The position numbers and the translations under genes are program-made. 64,000 nt of DNA. Source: Blautia sp. SC05B48. GTDB taxonomy: Bacteria > Bacillota > Clostridia > Lachnospirales > Lachnospiraceae. Each line of letters begins with the position of its first letter. The stretch's first letter is position 1. The stretch spans positions 929,001 through 993,000 of the forward strand of contig NZ_CP040518.1 of NCBI RefSeq assembly GCF_005848555.1, written 5' to 3'. The notes below the pieces were generated by a model that did not search any database, had not been told where the DNA came from, and saw nothing but the letters and a program-made list of their open reading frames with translations. Below, piece after piece: positions 24,079 through 32,338 of this stretch.

Positions 24079-25338
24079 TTATTTCTCAGCTTCCGGTGTA
24101 GCAGCTGCCTCATCTTCTGTACTGTCTGCAGTCTCCTCATCAGCCTTTGCAGAATCTCCCTCTGTCTCCGGTGTCTCGGTCACATCGGTCTGCTCCTCAG
24201 CTGCCGGTGTCTCGGTTGCCTCAGCCTCTGCAGAATCTGCTGTCGGTGTCTCAGTTACATCCGGGTCCGGTGTCGGAGTTGGAGTCTGGATCGTAAAGCT
24301 GTGATTATCTGTGATCTTGATCTTCTTGATCAGTTTTTTCTCTTCTTTGATATCTGCTTTCTTCTTCCATCCATCTGTTGTATCATTATAGAAATCATCC
24401 TTCTTGGTGTTTGTCAGAGACTCTTTCTTACTCTCCGTTGCAGTTTCATCATTCTTGGAATCCAGTCTCACAACATACCATACGGAATCTGTCTTGATGA
24501 TTTCTTCGTTCAGTGCACCCTCATCCAGCTTTCTTAAAGCGGCACGGACCTCATCCGGATAAGTAGTTCCGTTGGCAGCACTGTCATCACCTTCCTCATA
24601 GGCAGGGCATGTTCCGGTTGTTGCAGTCATATCCTCGGAAATCTCATCTCCAAGAGTATTGAAATCTGCAGCCGGATCCTCTTTAACCTTGTCATAGAAC
24701 TTCTGAAGATTCTCTTTATTCTTCTTGATATCATCATCGGAAAGATCATCTCCGCTGACTTTTGCACTTGCATAGCTGAAGGACATCTGCTGATATTCTT
24801 TCTCATCCAGCTTCACGTCCGCTTTGGCTTCAATGGCATCCTTCATCTTCACATCGTATGTCTCAAGCTCGAGGAAAGTCTTCACCATATCTTCATCAAC
24901 CGCAAGCTCTGCAATTGTCTCATCGGAATTGGCAGCCATAAAGTTCTTGGCAGCTTCCTCAAGAGCCTTCTGCTCATCATCTGTAATTTCAACATCATAC
25001 TCGGAAGCGTGTTCTTTCTCCAGACACATCTTCTCAACAGTCTCAACAGATGTTGTTACCGCATTTTCACCGTAAGTCTCATCGGAATCATCATCCATTT
25101 TGGTACTCCAGATAGACATATCGTTTCCGCCGCCAAGATACATCTTGTACATTGCCTCAGCCTGTGCCTGCTGCATACGTGCTGCCAGACTTACAACGCC
25201 AAGCGGGATCTCCTGCTTATTGACTGTCAATGCGATCTTTGTACCATCGAGTTTTTTATTTCCGCAGCCTGCCATCATTCCTGCTGCTGTAACGCAGACA
25301 AGAGCAGTAACTGCCGCTTTCTTTACTGAATTTCTCAT
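24079..25338 (-). CDS. SurA/PrsA-like lipoprotein (putative extracytoplasmic foldase)
   Basis: The product is 419 residues; the ATG at 25338 lies 5 nt after GGAGG. The signal peptide ends in a lipobox, MMAGCGNK. The helical N-terminal SurA_N-like region includes LTVNKQEIPLGVVSLAARMQ. A central segment (about 230-310: DFNTLGDEISEDMTA, LRKLDEGALNEEIIKTDSVW, YVVRLDSK) resembles a parvulin core in position. A C-terminal tail of about 70 residues is rich in Thr, Pro, Glu and Ala. It is probably anchored outside the membrane. Prolyl isomerase activity is inferred from layout only. Confidence 0.7.
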   Translation of the reverse strand: MRNSVKKAAVTALVCVTAAGMMAGCGNKKLDGTKIALTVNKQEIPLGVVSLAARMQQAQAEAMYKMYLGGGNDMSIWSTKMDDDSDETYGENAVTTSVETVEKMCLEKEHASEYDVEITDDEQKALEEAAKNFMAANSDETIAELAVDEDMVKTFLELETYDVKMKDAIEAKADVKLDEKEYQQMSFSYASAKVSGDDLSDDDIKKNKENLQKFYDKVKEDPAADFNTLGDEISEDMTATTGTCPAYEEGDDSAANGTTYPDEVRAALRKLDEGALNEEIIKTDSVWYVVRLDSKNDETATESKKESLTNTKKDDFYNDTTDGWKKKADIKEEKKLIKKIKITDNHSFTIQTPTPTPDPDVTETPTADSAEAEATETPAAEEQTDVTETPETEGDSAKADEETADSTEDEAAATPEAEK

Positions 25339-25460
25339 TTCATCCTCCATCTATCCGTCCATAAGAATCACGGTCCGGCTCTTATTCCATAATACTTGAT
25401 TATAAACGTTTTCACCTTTAAGAGCAAGGAATTTCACGAACTTACACGACATTTCACAAA

Positions 25461-25526
25461 TTATCCACAAGTCTTTCCGGGGAAATATCCGGTATCCACA
25501 AACCGGATGTTTTTTCCCGTGGATAA
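25461..25526. promoter_or_regulatory. Cluster of three DnaA-box-like sites
   Basis: TTATCCACA at 25461-25469 is a perfect consensus box. GTATCCACA at 25492-25500 has one mismatch. CGTGGATAA at 25518-25526 is a minus-strand box with one mismatch. They fall in the gap after mfd. The middle one lies in a CATCCGG/CCGGAT hairpin that may end mfd transcription. Confidence 0.5.
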
Positions 25527-25551
25527 CCCCGAGCCTGCCTGATTCTTCCCT

Positions 25552-28500
25552 TTACTCCAGTGGCTCTGCCAGTTTTGCCAGCTCCCCCGCAAACTTCATC
25601 AGCTCTTCGATCAGCCTTCCCTGTGGTGTCAGGATAAATTTCGGCTCATGATCAGCCTTAAACTGCAAACCTCTCCTGTACTGCGCCATAATAGCCGGGA
25701 TACCTGCAGGATCCAGCTTGGCCTTTTCATAGAGCGTGATCCGGACATCTTTTCCAATCTGCTTGATCTCCGTCACATATCCTTGATGGGCAAGAGCCTT
25801 CAGCCTTGCAATGGCGAGAAGGTTCAGCACAGCTTTTGTCGGCTCTCCAAAACGGTCGATCAGCTCCTCCAGCATATCGTCATACTCCTGCTGGCTTTCA
25901 ATACCGGCAATACGCTTATAAATATCCAGCTTCTGGAACTCGTTACTGATATAGGAATCCGGAATAAACGCATCAATGTTAAGATCAATGGTCGTCTCAA
26001 AATCATCCATAGTCCGGATTCCCTTTGCCTCCTTGACAGCCTCACTGAGCATCTTGCAGTAAAGGTCATAACCAACTGCGTTCATATGCCCGTGCTGCTG
26101 AGCACCAAGAAGATTTCCTGCTCCACGAAGCTCCAGATCCTTCATAGCTATCTTAAAACCGCTTCCAAGGTCTGAATACTCCCTCATGGCGCTGAGCCGT
26201 TTCTCCGCGGTCTCCTGGAGCATCTTGTTTTTGGTATACATCAGGAATGCATAAGCAGTCCTGTTGGAACGTCCTACACGCCCACGTAGCTGATAAAGCT
26301 GGGAAAGGCCATATCTGTCCGAATCATGGATGATCATGGTGTTTACGTTGGAAATATCCAGTCCTGTTTCAATGATGGTGGTAGAAACCAGCACATCCAC
26401 ATCTCCGTTGATAAAATCATACATTACCTGCTCCAGTTCCCTCTGACTCATCTGTCCATGTGCAAAATCCACTCTGGCCTCCGGCACAAGTCTGGATATC
26501 CGAAGGGCTACTTCGGCAATGTCATTGACTCGATTATATACGTAATACACCTGTCCACCCCGGCGAAGCTCCCTGCGGATGGCTTCCCGGACAGTCTCCT
26601 CATCATACTCCATAACGTATGTCTGGATCGGCACACGATCCATCGGCGGCTCTTCCAGAACGCTCATATCACGGATACCGATGAGACTCATATGAAGAGT
26701 TCTCGGAATCGGCGTTGCCGTCAGCGTCAGTACATCCACATCTTTTTTCATCTGCTTGATCTTCTCCTTGTGAGTAACACCGAAGCGCTGCTCCTCATCA
26801 ATGATCAGAAGTCCAAGATTTTTAAATTCCACATCTTTTGAAAGAACTCTGTGGGTGCCGATCACAATATCTACCTGCCCCTTTTTGATCCCTTCGATGG
26901 TCTTTTTCTGCTGGGCAGATGTCCGGAAACGGCAGAGAAGCTCCACCTTCACCGGAAATTCTTTCATACGCTGTACAAAGGTATTGTAATGCTGCTGGGC
27001 AAGAATGGTGGTAGGGACCAGATAAACCACCTGCCGGCTTTCCTGTACTGCCTTAAACGCAGCTCTTAAAGCCACCTCCGTCTTTCCGTAACCAACGTCA
27101 CCACACACAAGACGATCCATGATCCTGGTGCTTTCCATATCTCTCTTGGTATCCTCAATGGCTGCCAGCTGATCCTCTGTCTCCTCATAGGGAAACATCT
27201 CCTCAAATTCCTTCTGCCATACGGTATCCGGTCCGCAGACATACCCCTCTTTCTCCTGGCGTACTGCATAAAGCTCTACCAGCTCTTTTGCGATATTTTT
27301 TACCGCACCCTTAACACGGCTCTTGGTCTTATTCCACTCCTGACCGCCAAGCTTGTTCAGCTTGGGCGTTTTTGCATTTTCGGAGGATCCGGAATATTTC
27401 TGCAAAGCATCCAGCTGGGTTGCCAGGATATAGAGATTACTGCCGCCCCGGTATTCGATCTTGATGTAATCCTTCACAACACGGTCAACCTCTACCTTTT
27501 CGATTCCACGGTAAATACCCAGTCCGTGCTTTTCATGAACAACAAGATCACCAATGGAAAGCTCTGCAAAATCCTGGATCCTGTTTCCGCTGTACTTTTT
27601 CTTTTTTTTGCGCTTTTTCTGCTCTTTGCCGAAAATATCGGTTTCCGTCATCACTGCAAATTTGATCAGCGGATACTGGAAGCCACGTCTTGCGTGACCA
27701 TAGACCACCATGATCTCCCCGGGACTGATGATACGATCCATGTCCTGGCTGTAAAAAGCATTCAGTCCTTCCTCTGAAAGATCCTTTGCCAGACGCTCCG
27801 CCCTGGTCCTGGAACCGGAGAGCAATGCGATCCGGTATCCCTGACTCTTATACTGAAGGAGATCCTTTACCAGAAGTTCAAAGCTGCTGTTATAAGAATC
27901 TACAGACTTCACCGTAAGATCAAATTCCTCATTGATCTTCCATCCGGAACGTCTGGGAGAAAGTGCGGATACAGCCACACAATTCCGTCTGTTCAGCTTC
28001 TTCTGCAGTTCCTGAAAGCCACATAGCCACTGCTCCGGAAGATTTGCCTCGCCTTTTTCCTCTCTGTGCATACGACTCTGACGGTACTCTTCCTCCACAC
28101 CCTCGCCGTTTTCTGCCAGGTGGTTCAGTTCATCCAGAAATACCAGTGTTTTTTCTTCCGGAAAATACTCCAGAAAGGATACCATATCTTCTCCGTCCAT
28201 CTTTTCTGCGGCCGGATAAATCGTAATTTCATCTACATTTTCCAGAGATCTCTGACTTTCCGCATCAAAGCTCCGGATAGAATCCACCTCATCATCCCAC
28301 AGTTCGATACGCCAGGGATTATCCTCTGTCAGCGGATAGATATCAATGATTCCTCCACGCACAGAAAACTGCCCCGGAAGCTCTACCTGACCAGTGCGTT
28401 CATACCCCAGCTCTACCAGCTCTTCCTTCAGCTGATCCAGATCGATCACACTGTCACTTTTAAAATGAAGAAGTCTGCTTCTGATCTTTTCCAGCGGCAT

Positions 28501-28878
28501 CAGGAAATCCATACATCCGTCAATGCTGGTAACAACGGTCACTTCTTCCTGTTCCAGAAGTGCCCGGATCACACGCATCCGCTGCCGGATCAGAAGATTT
28601 CCGTGAATATCTGCCTGAAAAAACAGAAGATCCTTTGCCGGATAAAAATATACATTTTTGTCATAGAATCGGTAATCCTCATAGATTTCCTTTGCGTTGC
28701 GCTCATCATCCGCAAGGATCAGATGATATGGAAAAAGCCCGGAAAGTCCATACATCAGATGGACCTTCTGGGACTCCATGCATCCGGAAACATTAAGAAT
28801 TCCGCAGTTTGCGCCACAGCGCTTTTTTATTCCCTCAAACTCTGCAAGACCCTGCAGAGGATGCAAAAATGCTTCCAT
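25552..28878 (-). CDS. mfd: Transcription-repair coupling factor
   Basis: The product is 1108 residues, close to the usual 1150. It has a UvrB-like N-terminal module (DERNAKEIYEDYRFYD, PAKDLLFFQADIHG), the RNA-polymerase-interacting domain at about 475-545 (SIGDLVVHEKHGLGIYRGIE), and a RecG-like translocase with Walker A GDVGYGKTEVALRA and Walker B LLIIDEEQRFGV. The TRG motif region RGRVGRSNRTAYAFL and the C-terminal TRCF domain are present. Mfd removes RNA polymerase stalled at lesions and recruits UvrA. It follows pth by 7 bp, as in many Firmicutes, so the two are cotranscribed. Confidence 0.98.
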   Translation of the reverse strand: MEAFLHPLQGLAEFEGIKKRCGANCGILNVSGCMESQKVHLMYGLSGLFPYHLILADDERNAKEIYEDYRFYDKNVYFYPAKDLLFFQADIHGNLLIRQRMRVIRALLEQEEVTVVTSIDGCMDFLMPLEKIRSRLLHFKSDSVIDLDQLKEELVELGYERTGQVELPGQFSVRGGIIDIYPLTEDNPWRIELWDDEVDSIRSFDAESQRSLENVDEITIYPAAEKMDGEDMVSFLEYFPEEKTLVFLDELNHLAENGEGVEEEYRQSRMHREEKGEANLPEQWLCGFQELQKKLNRRNCVAVSALSPRRSGWKINEEFDLTVKSVDSYNSSFELLVKDLLQYKSQGYRIALLSGSRTRAERLAKDLSEEGLNAFYSQDMDRIISPGEIMVVYGHARRGFQYPLIKFAVMTETDIFGKEQKKRKKKKKYSGNRIQDFAELSIGDLVVHEKHGLGIYRGIEKVEVDRVVKDYIKIEYRGGSNLYILATQLDALQKYSGSSENAKTPKLNKLGGQEWNKTKSRVKGAVKNIAKELVELYAVRQEKEGYVCGPDTVWQKEFEEMFPYEETEDQLAAIEDTKRDMESTRIMDRLVCGDVGYGKTEVALRAAFKAVQESRQVVYLVPTTILAQQHYNTFVQRMKEFPVKVELLCRFRTSAQQKKTIEGIKKGQVDIVIGTHRVLSKDVEFKNLGLLIIDEEQRFGVTHKEKIKQMKKDVDVLTLTATPIPRTLHMSLIGIRDMSVLEEPPMDRVPIQTYVMEYDEETVREAIRRELRRGGQVYYVYNRVNDIAEVALRISRLVPEARVDFAHGQMSQRELEQVMYDFINGDVDVLVSTTIIETGLDISNVNTMIIHDSDRYGLSQLYQLRGRVGRSNRTAYAFLMYTKNKMLQETAEKRLSAMREYSDLGSGFKIAMKDLELRGAGNLLGAQQHGHMNAVGYDLYCKMLSEAVKEAKGIRTMDDFETTIDLNIDAFIPDSYISNEFQKLDIYKRIAGIESQQEYDDMLEELIDRFGEPTKAVLNLLAIARLKALAHQGYVTEIKQIGKDVRITLYEKAKLDPAGIPAIMAQYRRGLQFKADHEPKFILTPQGRLIEELMKFAGELAKLAEPLE

Positions 28879-28885
28879 ACAAACC

Positions 28886-29464
28886 TCAATTCTTAGGCTT
28901 TTTCCTGTTATATTTATTCATCGCCGCATCTACGCCCTCGGACAGGATCATCTCCACAGCCTCTGCCGCATCATTGATCCCTTCATCCACAAGCTTGCGG
29001 TCACTGTCCGAAAAATGACCCAGCACAAAATCTGCCAGATCCCAGTCTTTCGGTTTTGCACCGACACCAACACGGATGCGGATAAATTTTTCAGTTCCAA
29101 GGCGGCGGATGATATCCTTGATCCCGTTATGTCCGCCCGCACTGCCCTTTTTGCGGATACGAAGCTGCCCAGGCTCCAGATCGATATCATCGTAGATCAC
29201 GATCAGCTCTGTCTCCGGATCGATCTTGAAATAGCCGGACATCTCCTGGATCGGACCGCCGCTTAAATTCATATAGGAAAGCGGTTTCATCAGAATAGCT
29301 TTTTCACCGCCGATGATACCTTTTCCATACATAGCATTAAATTTTACGCCACCCTGCGGGATATTATGCTTCTCCACAAGACAGTCAACGGTGTCAAAGC
29401 CCATGTTGTGGCGTGTAGCCTCATACTGCTTTCCCGGATTTCCCAAACCTGCAATTAAATACAT
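28886..29464 (-). CDS. pth: Peptidyl-tRNA hydrolase
   Basis: The product is 192 residues. MYLIAGLGNPGKQYEATRHN contains the substrate-binding Asn10 and catalytic His of the family. KPLSYMNLSGGP, IVIYDDIDLEPGQLRIR and GSAGGHNGIKDI complete the signature. It releases tRNA from peptidyl-tRNA shed by ribosomes. It lies 7 bp before mfd. Confidence 0.98.
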   Translation of the reverse strand: MYLIAGLGNPGKQYEATRHNMGFDTVDCLVEKHNIPQGGVKFNAMYGKGIIGGEKAILMKPLSYMNLSGGPIQEMSGYFKIDPETELIVIYDDIDLEPGQLRIRKKGSAGGHNGIKDIIRRLGTEKFIRIRVGVGAKPKDWDLADFVLGHFSDSDRKLVDEGINDAAEAVEMILSEGVDAAMNKYNRKKPKN

Positions 29465-29543
29465 AAAAACTCCTCAGCTGTAATCTACCTGTTTCAACGC
29501 CAGGCCTTCTTATGCCTTAAGACATACAAATGCTCTGATCGTA

Positions 29544-30494
29544 TCAGTTGAAATATACCATCTCATCAGCAAGTGGCTCACAAACTTCCACATGCTCTGC
29601 GTAAAGTACGATTCCCTCTCCCTGATATTCCATTCTCTTCTCAAACGCAACCTTCGCAGTAACATCCACCCACTGGCCTTCTGCGATCTTCGGAGCAAAA
29701 GCGCTCTTGCAGATGTAACCAAGGAATGTGGTATCATCTGCACAGCATGTCATGGCTGTTCTTCCGGGAACAAAGAATTTGCTTCCCATTCCACGCGGCT
29801 TCAGGGCACGTGCTTTAAAGTGAACGGTTTTTCCGACATAGCGGTCCGGATGATCCATGGAATCCACAAACCAGATACCATAATCCTCCGGAAGGATATC
29901 GATCACCGGCGCATCAATATCAAATGGCATCTCATCCTCAAAAAGATCACCAAGCTCGCCCTCTTCATCCTCAAAGATGATCTCCGCACGCTGGTTCACC
30001 ACCTTGATGCTTCTTCTGTAAGAAGGAAGCGGATCGTTCTCCTGGCAGCGGTTAAAGATAACCATATCCGCATTGCGGACCATGTCCATAAAAAGGGACT
30101 TCATATTCGCCATATAGACCTGGAATGTGCTTGCATCCACACAGGTGATATGCTGCTCCACGCCCCAGCCTTCCGGTTTTTCCATTTCTTCGAATTTACT
30201 TACCAGCCACATGCCATTATACTCAATGATCACCCGCTCCGGCTGATGCAGGATCTCCATTGCCGCAAGTCGTTCCGGTGTAAGCTCTTCCTCACTGTCA
30301 ATGCTCTCCACAACGGTATTGCACTGTTTCAGTGCTTCCTCATCATATTCTTCCTCACCCTCTTCGCAAAGGATCAGCAGTGTTTTTCCATCGATCTGAA
30401 AGTAATCCTGCTGCAGGGTAAAGCTCAGGAAAGAGGTCTTGCCGCTTTCCAGAAAACCTGTGATCAGATAAACGGGTACTCTGGTCTCTTCCAT
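29544..30494 (-). CDS. COG0523-type GTPase fused to a YcgQ-like (DUF1980/TIGR03943) C-terminal domain
   Basis: The product is 316 residues. The N-terminus is a CobW/COG0523 P-loop domain, with Walker A GFLESGKT at 13-20 and FNRCQEND as a guanine-recognition-like segment. The CxCC metal motif of the family is missing. The last 100 residues (VDSMDHPDRYVGKTVHFKAR, MTCCADDTTFLGYICKS, WVDVTAKV, EHVEVCEP) match the C-terminal domain of YcgQ/TIGR03943 proteins, which normally partner a permease. Fusion of the two is unusual. A metal-trafficking role is inferred from the neighbouring COG0523 genes. Confidence 0.7.
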   Translation of the reverse strand: MEETRVPVYLITGFLESGKTSFLSFTLQQDYFQIDGKTLLILCEEGEEEYDEEALKQCNTVVESIDSEEELTPERLAAMEILHQPERVIIEYNGMWLVSKFEEMEKPEGWGVEQHITCVDASTFQVYMANMKSLFMDMVRNADMVIFNRCQENDPLPSYRRSIKVVNQRAEIIFEDEEGELGDLFEDEMPFDIDAPVIDILPEDYGIWFVDSMDHPDRYVGKTVHFKARALKPRGMGSKFFVPGRTAMTCCADDTTFLGYICKSAFAPKIAEGQWVDVTAKVAFEKRMEYQGEGIVLYAEHVEVCEPLADEMVYFN

Positions 30495-30507
30495 AAATCC
30501 ATCCTGT

Positions 30508-30539
30508 CAGATACTGTACAATTTAATGTACAGTATCTG
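30508..30539 (-). promoter_or_regulatory. Perfect 13-bp inverted repeat just before the fused GTPase gene
   Basis: CAGATACTGTACA (30508-30520) pairs with TGTACAGTATCTG (30527-30539) across 6 nt. It sits 14 nt upstream of the ATG and has no T run after it, so it looks like an operator or a translation-controlling hairpin rather than a terminator. Confidence 0.55.
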
Positions 30540-30616
30540 TTTCCTTTCTGTAACAATCTATATCTGTATTCCGCTTTGGCTTTGCGTCAAAACGGACATT
30601 TATTTTATCATATGCT

Positions 30617-31756
30617 TTATGCGATCCCGAAAAGCTCCTCCAGTGCATGCTCGTCAAGCTTAGAACCGATCACGCACAGACGGCCTGTATATTCCGGTGC
30701 ACCCTCACGGATCTCAGTTTCTTCCGGAACCATATCAAAATAGATCCATGTTCCGTCTTCTGCCGGAAGCATTCCCTTTGCACGGAGGATGATACCGTAT
30801 TTATCAGACTCGGAAAGTGCCTCAAGGATCTTCTCAAGTCCCTCACGTGTATATTTTTTAATAGTCTCACGGCCCCAACTTGTGAAGACCTCATCTGCAT
30901 GATGATGGTGGTGGTCATGTCCACAGCCACACTCTCCGTCGTGGTGATGGTGATGCTCATGCTCTTCATGATCATGGCCGCAGCCGCACTCTCCGTCGTG
31001 GTGATGGTGATGCTCATGCTCTTCATGATCATGTCCGCAGCCACACTCTCCGTCATGGTGGTGATGATGCTCATGTTCTTCATGATCATGTCCGCAGCCA
31101 CACTCTCCGTCGTGGTGATGATGCTCATGCTCTTCCTCAAGCATCTCCTGCTCCAGGGATACCGGATGCTCCATAACCTCTACCAGTTTCTTACCGTCAA
31201 GATTCTCAATCGGAGTCGTGATGATAGCAGCATCCTTATTCAGGCTACGGAGAAGCTCCAGAGACTCCTGAACCTTTTTCTCACTTGCAATATCGGTACG
31301 GCTCATGATGATGGCACCTGCATACTGGATCTGGTTATCAAAGAACTCACCGAAGTTCTTCATATACATTTTGCATTTTTTTGCATCAACAACAGTTGTA
31401 TAGCTGTTCAGTTTAATGTCAACCTCGTCCTGAACACCCTGTACAGCCTTGATAACGTCAGAAAGCTTACCAACTCCTGATGGCTCGATCAGGATCCTGT
31501 CCGGATTGTATTTGGTAACAACCTCTTTCAGGGATGTTCCAAAATCTCCTACCAGAGAGCAGCAGATACATCCGGAATTCATCTCACGGATCTGGATCCC
31601 AGCCTCTTTCAGAAATCCGCCGTCAATACCGATCTCACCGAACTCGTTCTCGATCAGAACTACCTGCTCACCCTGAAATCCGTCCTTCAGAAGCTTTTTG
31701 ATCAGAGTTGTTTTTCCGGCGCCAAGGAAACCGGAGATAATATCAATTTTAACCAT
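30617..31756 (-). CDS. COG0523 metal-chaperone GTPase with His/Cys-rich tandem repeats (ZNG1-like)
   Basis: The product is 379 residues. Walker A is GFLGAGKTT (9-17), the CxCC motif is GCICCS (C63, C65, C66), and ILIEPSGVGKLSDV is the switch-like segment typical of the family. Between the GTPase and C-terminal CobW_C domains lie four copies of a 19-residue unit of the form DGECGCGHDH-EEHEHHHHH (about residues 214-290), an evident zinc or nickel store. COG0523 GTPases of this type hand metal to client enzymes under zinc limitation. The adjacent gene order suggests a dedicated metal-homeostasis unit. Confidence 0.88.
   Translation of the reverse strand: MVKIDIISGFLGAGKTTLIKKLLKDGFQGEQVVLIENEFGEIGIDGGFLKEAGIQIREMNSGCICCSLVGDFGTSLKEVVTKYNPDRILIEPSGVGKLSDVIKAVQGVQDEVDIKLNSYTTVVDAKKCKMYMKNFGEFFDNQIQYAGAIIMSRTDIASEKKVQESLELLRSLNKDAAIITTPIENLDGKKLVEVMEHPVSLEQEMLEEEHEHHHHDGECGCGHDHEEHEHHHHHDGECGCGHDHEEHEHHHHHDGECGCGHDHEEHEHHHHHDGECGCGHDHHHHHADEVFTSWGRETIKKYTREGLEKILEALSESDKYGIILRAKGMLPAEDGTWIYFDMVPEETEIREGAPEYTGRLCVIGSKLDEHALEELFGIA
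30910..31135 (-). repeat. Four 57-nt repeats encoding His/Cys-rich units
   Basis: The period is 57 nt, one 19-residue unit per copy. Copies are nearly identical, the first (N-terminal) having one His less. The four DGECGCG cores lie about 57 nt apart. Confidence 0.85.
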
Positions 31757-31785
31757 TTTGTATACACTCCTTTTAACGTAGTTTG

Positions 31786-31810
31786 ACCAGGAAGTATTAT
31801 ACCCCCTGGT
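31786..31810 (-). promoter_or_regulatory. Promoter with overlapping dyad before the ZNG1-like gene
   Basis: A minus-strand TATAAT (complement 31796-31801, extended by GG) is enclosed by ACCAGG (31786-31791) and CCTGGT (31805-31810), an inverted repeat with 13 nt between arms. A repressor bound there would block the -10. Confidence 0.5.
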
Positions 31811-31926
31811 TGTATCCTGTTATGATCATGATGACAGAGAAAAACTATCTATTTCTGTATCCGCTGTCATTATATCCATTTTTACAAAACAGACATTCAT
31901 ATTCTGCTTTATATTCAGATTAATAG

Positions 31927-31953
31927 AGGGATGTGAAAAGCTCACATCCCTGA
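31927..31953 (-). terminator. Terminator after the 77-aa gene
   Basis: AGGGATGTGA pairs with TCACATCCCT around AAAGC. It separates the 77-aa gene from the ZNG1-like gene, whose own promoter follows. Confidence 0.65.
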
Positions 31954-31968
31954 AAATCGTTCTTCCTA

Positions 31969-32202
31969 TCAGCCGTTGATCATAAAGTTCATAAGCTTGT
32001 CGATATCCTCTTTCTCTGCTGCAACGATCTCAAGTTCCGGAATTTCCCCGGCGGAAAAGATGTTTGCAAGAGATACATACTGGGAAAGCTTGGATTTCAG
32101 GTTCAGTCTGTCTCCCTCTCCTGTTACAAGCTCTACTCTGCCTTTGCAGCTGTCAATTACCTCAAAAAATTTATCGATATCTGTAATATGTGTTACTTTC
32201 AT
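31969..32202 (-). CDS. Small conserved protein of unknown function, 77 aa
   Basis: The ATG at 32202 follows AAAGGAG with 9 nt spacing; longer upstream reading is not supported. The protein (MKVTHITDIDKFFEVIDSCK, KSKLSQYVSLANIF, AAEKEDIDKLMNFMING) has a beta-alpha-beta look and the size of an HPr-like or ferredoxin-like fold. Homologues in Lachnospiraceae are sometimes labelled polyA polymerase, which is clearly wrong for a 77-residue protein. It sits inside the COG0523 cluster, downstream of the DUF3878-like gene. Its function is unknown. Confidence 0.75.
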   Translation of the reverse strand: MKVTHITDIDKFFEVIDSCKGRVELVTGEGDRLNLKSKLSQYVSLANIFSAGEIPELEIVAAEKEDIDKLMNFMING

Positions 32203-32338
32203 TTTAAAAATCTCCTTTCTTATCAAAGGGCTGTTCTTAACTCTTTCCATTAAATTATACCCCAGTGTTTTTAAAAAAGCAATCCCTGCCGGGCAAAAAC
32301 ACTTCACAGATATTCTCTGCGGATATATATATATTTCG

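Noticed and set aside
24079-25338. Antisense frames rich in Ser/Ala opposite the lipoprotein tail
   Set aside because: They arise from the Thr/Glu/Pro/Ala low-complexity tail of the real gene.
25461-25526. Chromosomal replication origin
   Set aside because: Only three boxes, no AT-rich unwinding region and no dnaA, dnaN or rpmH neighbours.
30910-31135. CRISPR-like 57-nt repetition
   Set aside because: The repeats are contiguous coding units for His/Cys residues, with no spacers.
31969-32202. PolyA polymerase label used for homologues of the 77-aa protein
   Set aside because: The protein is far too short and has no nucleotidyltransferase motif.
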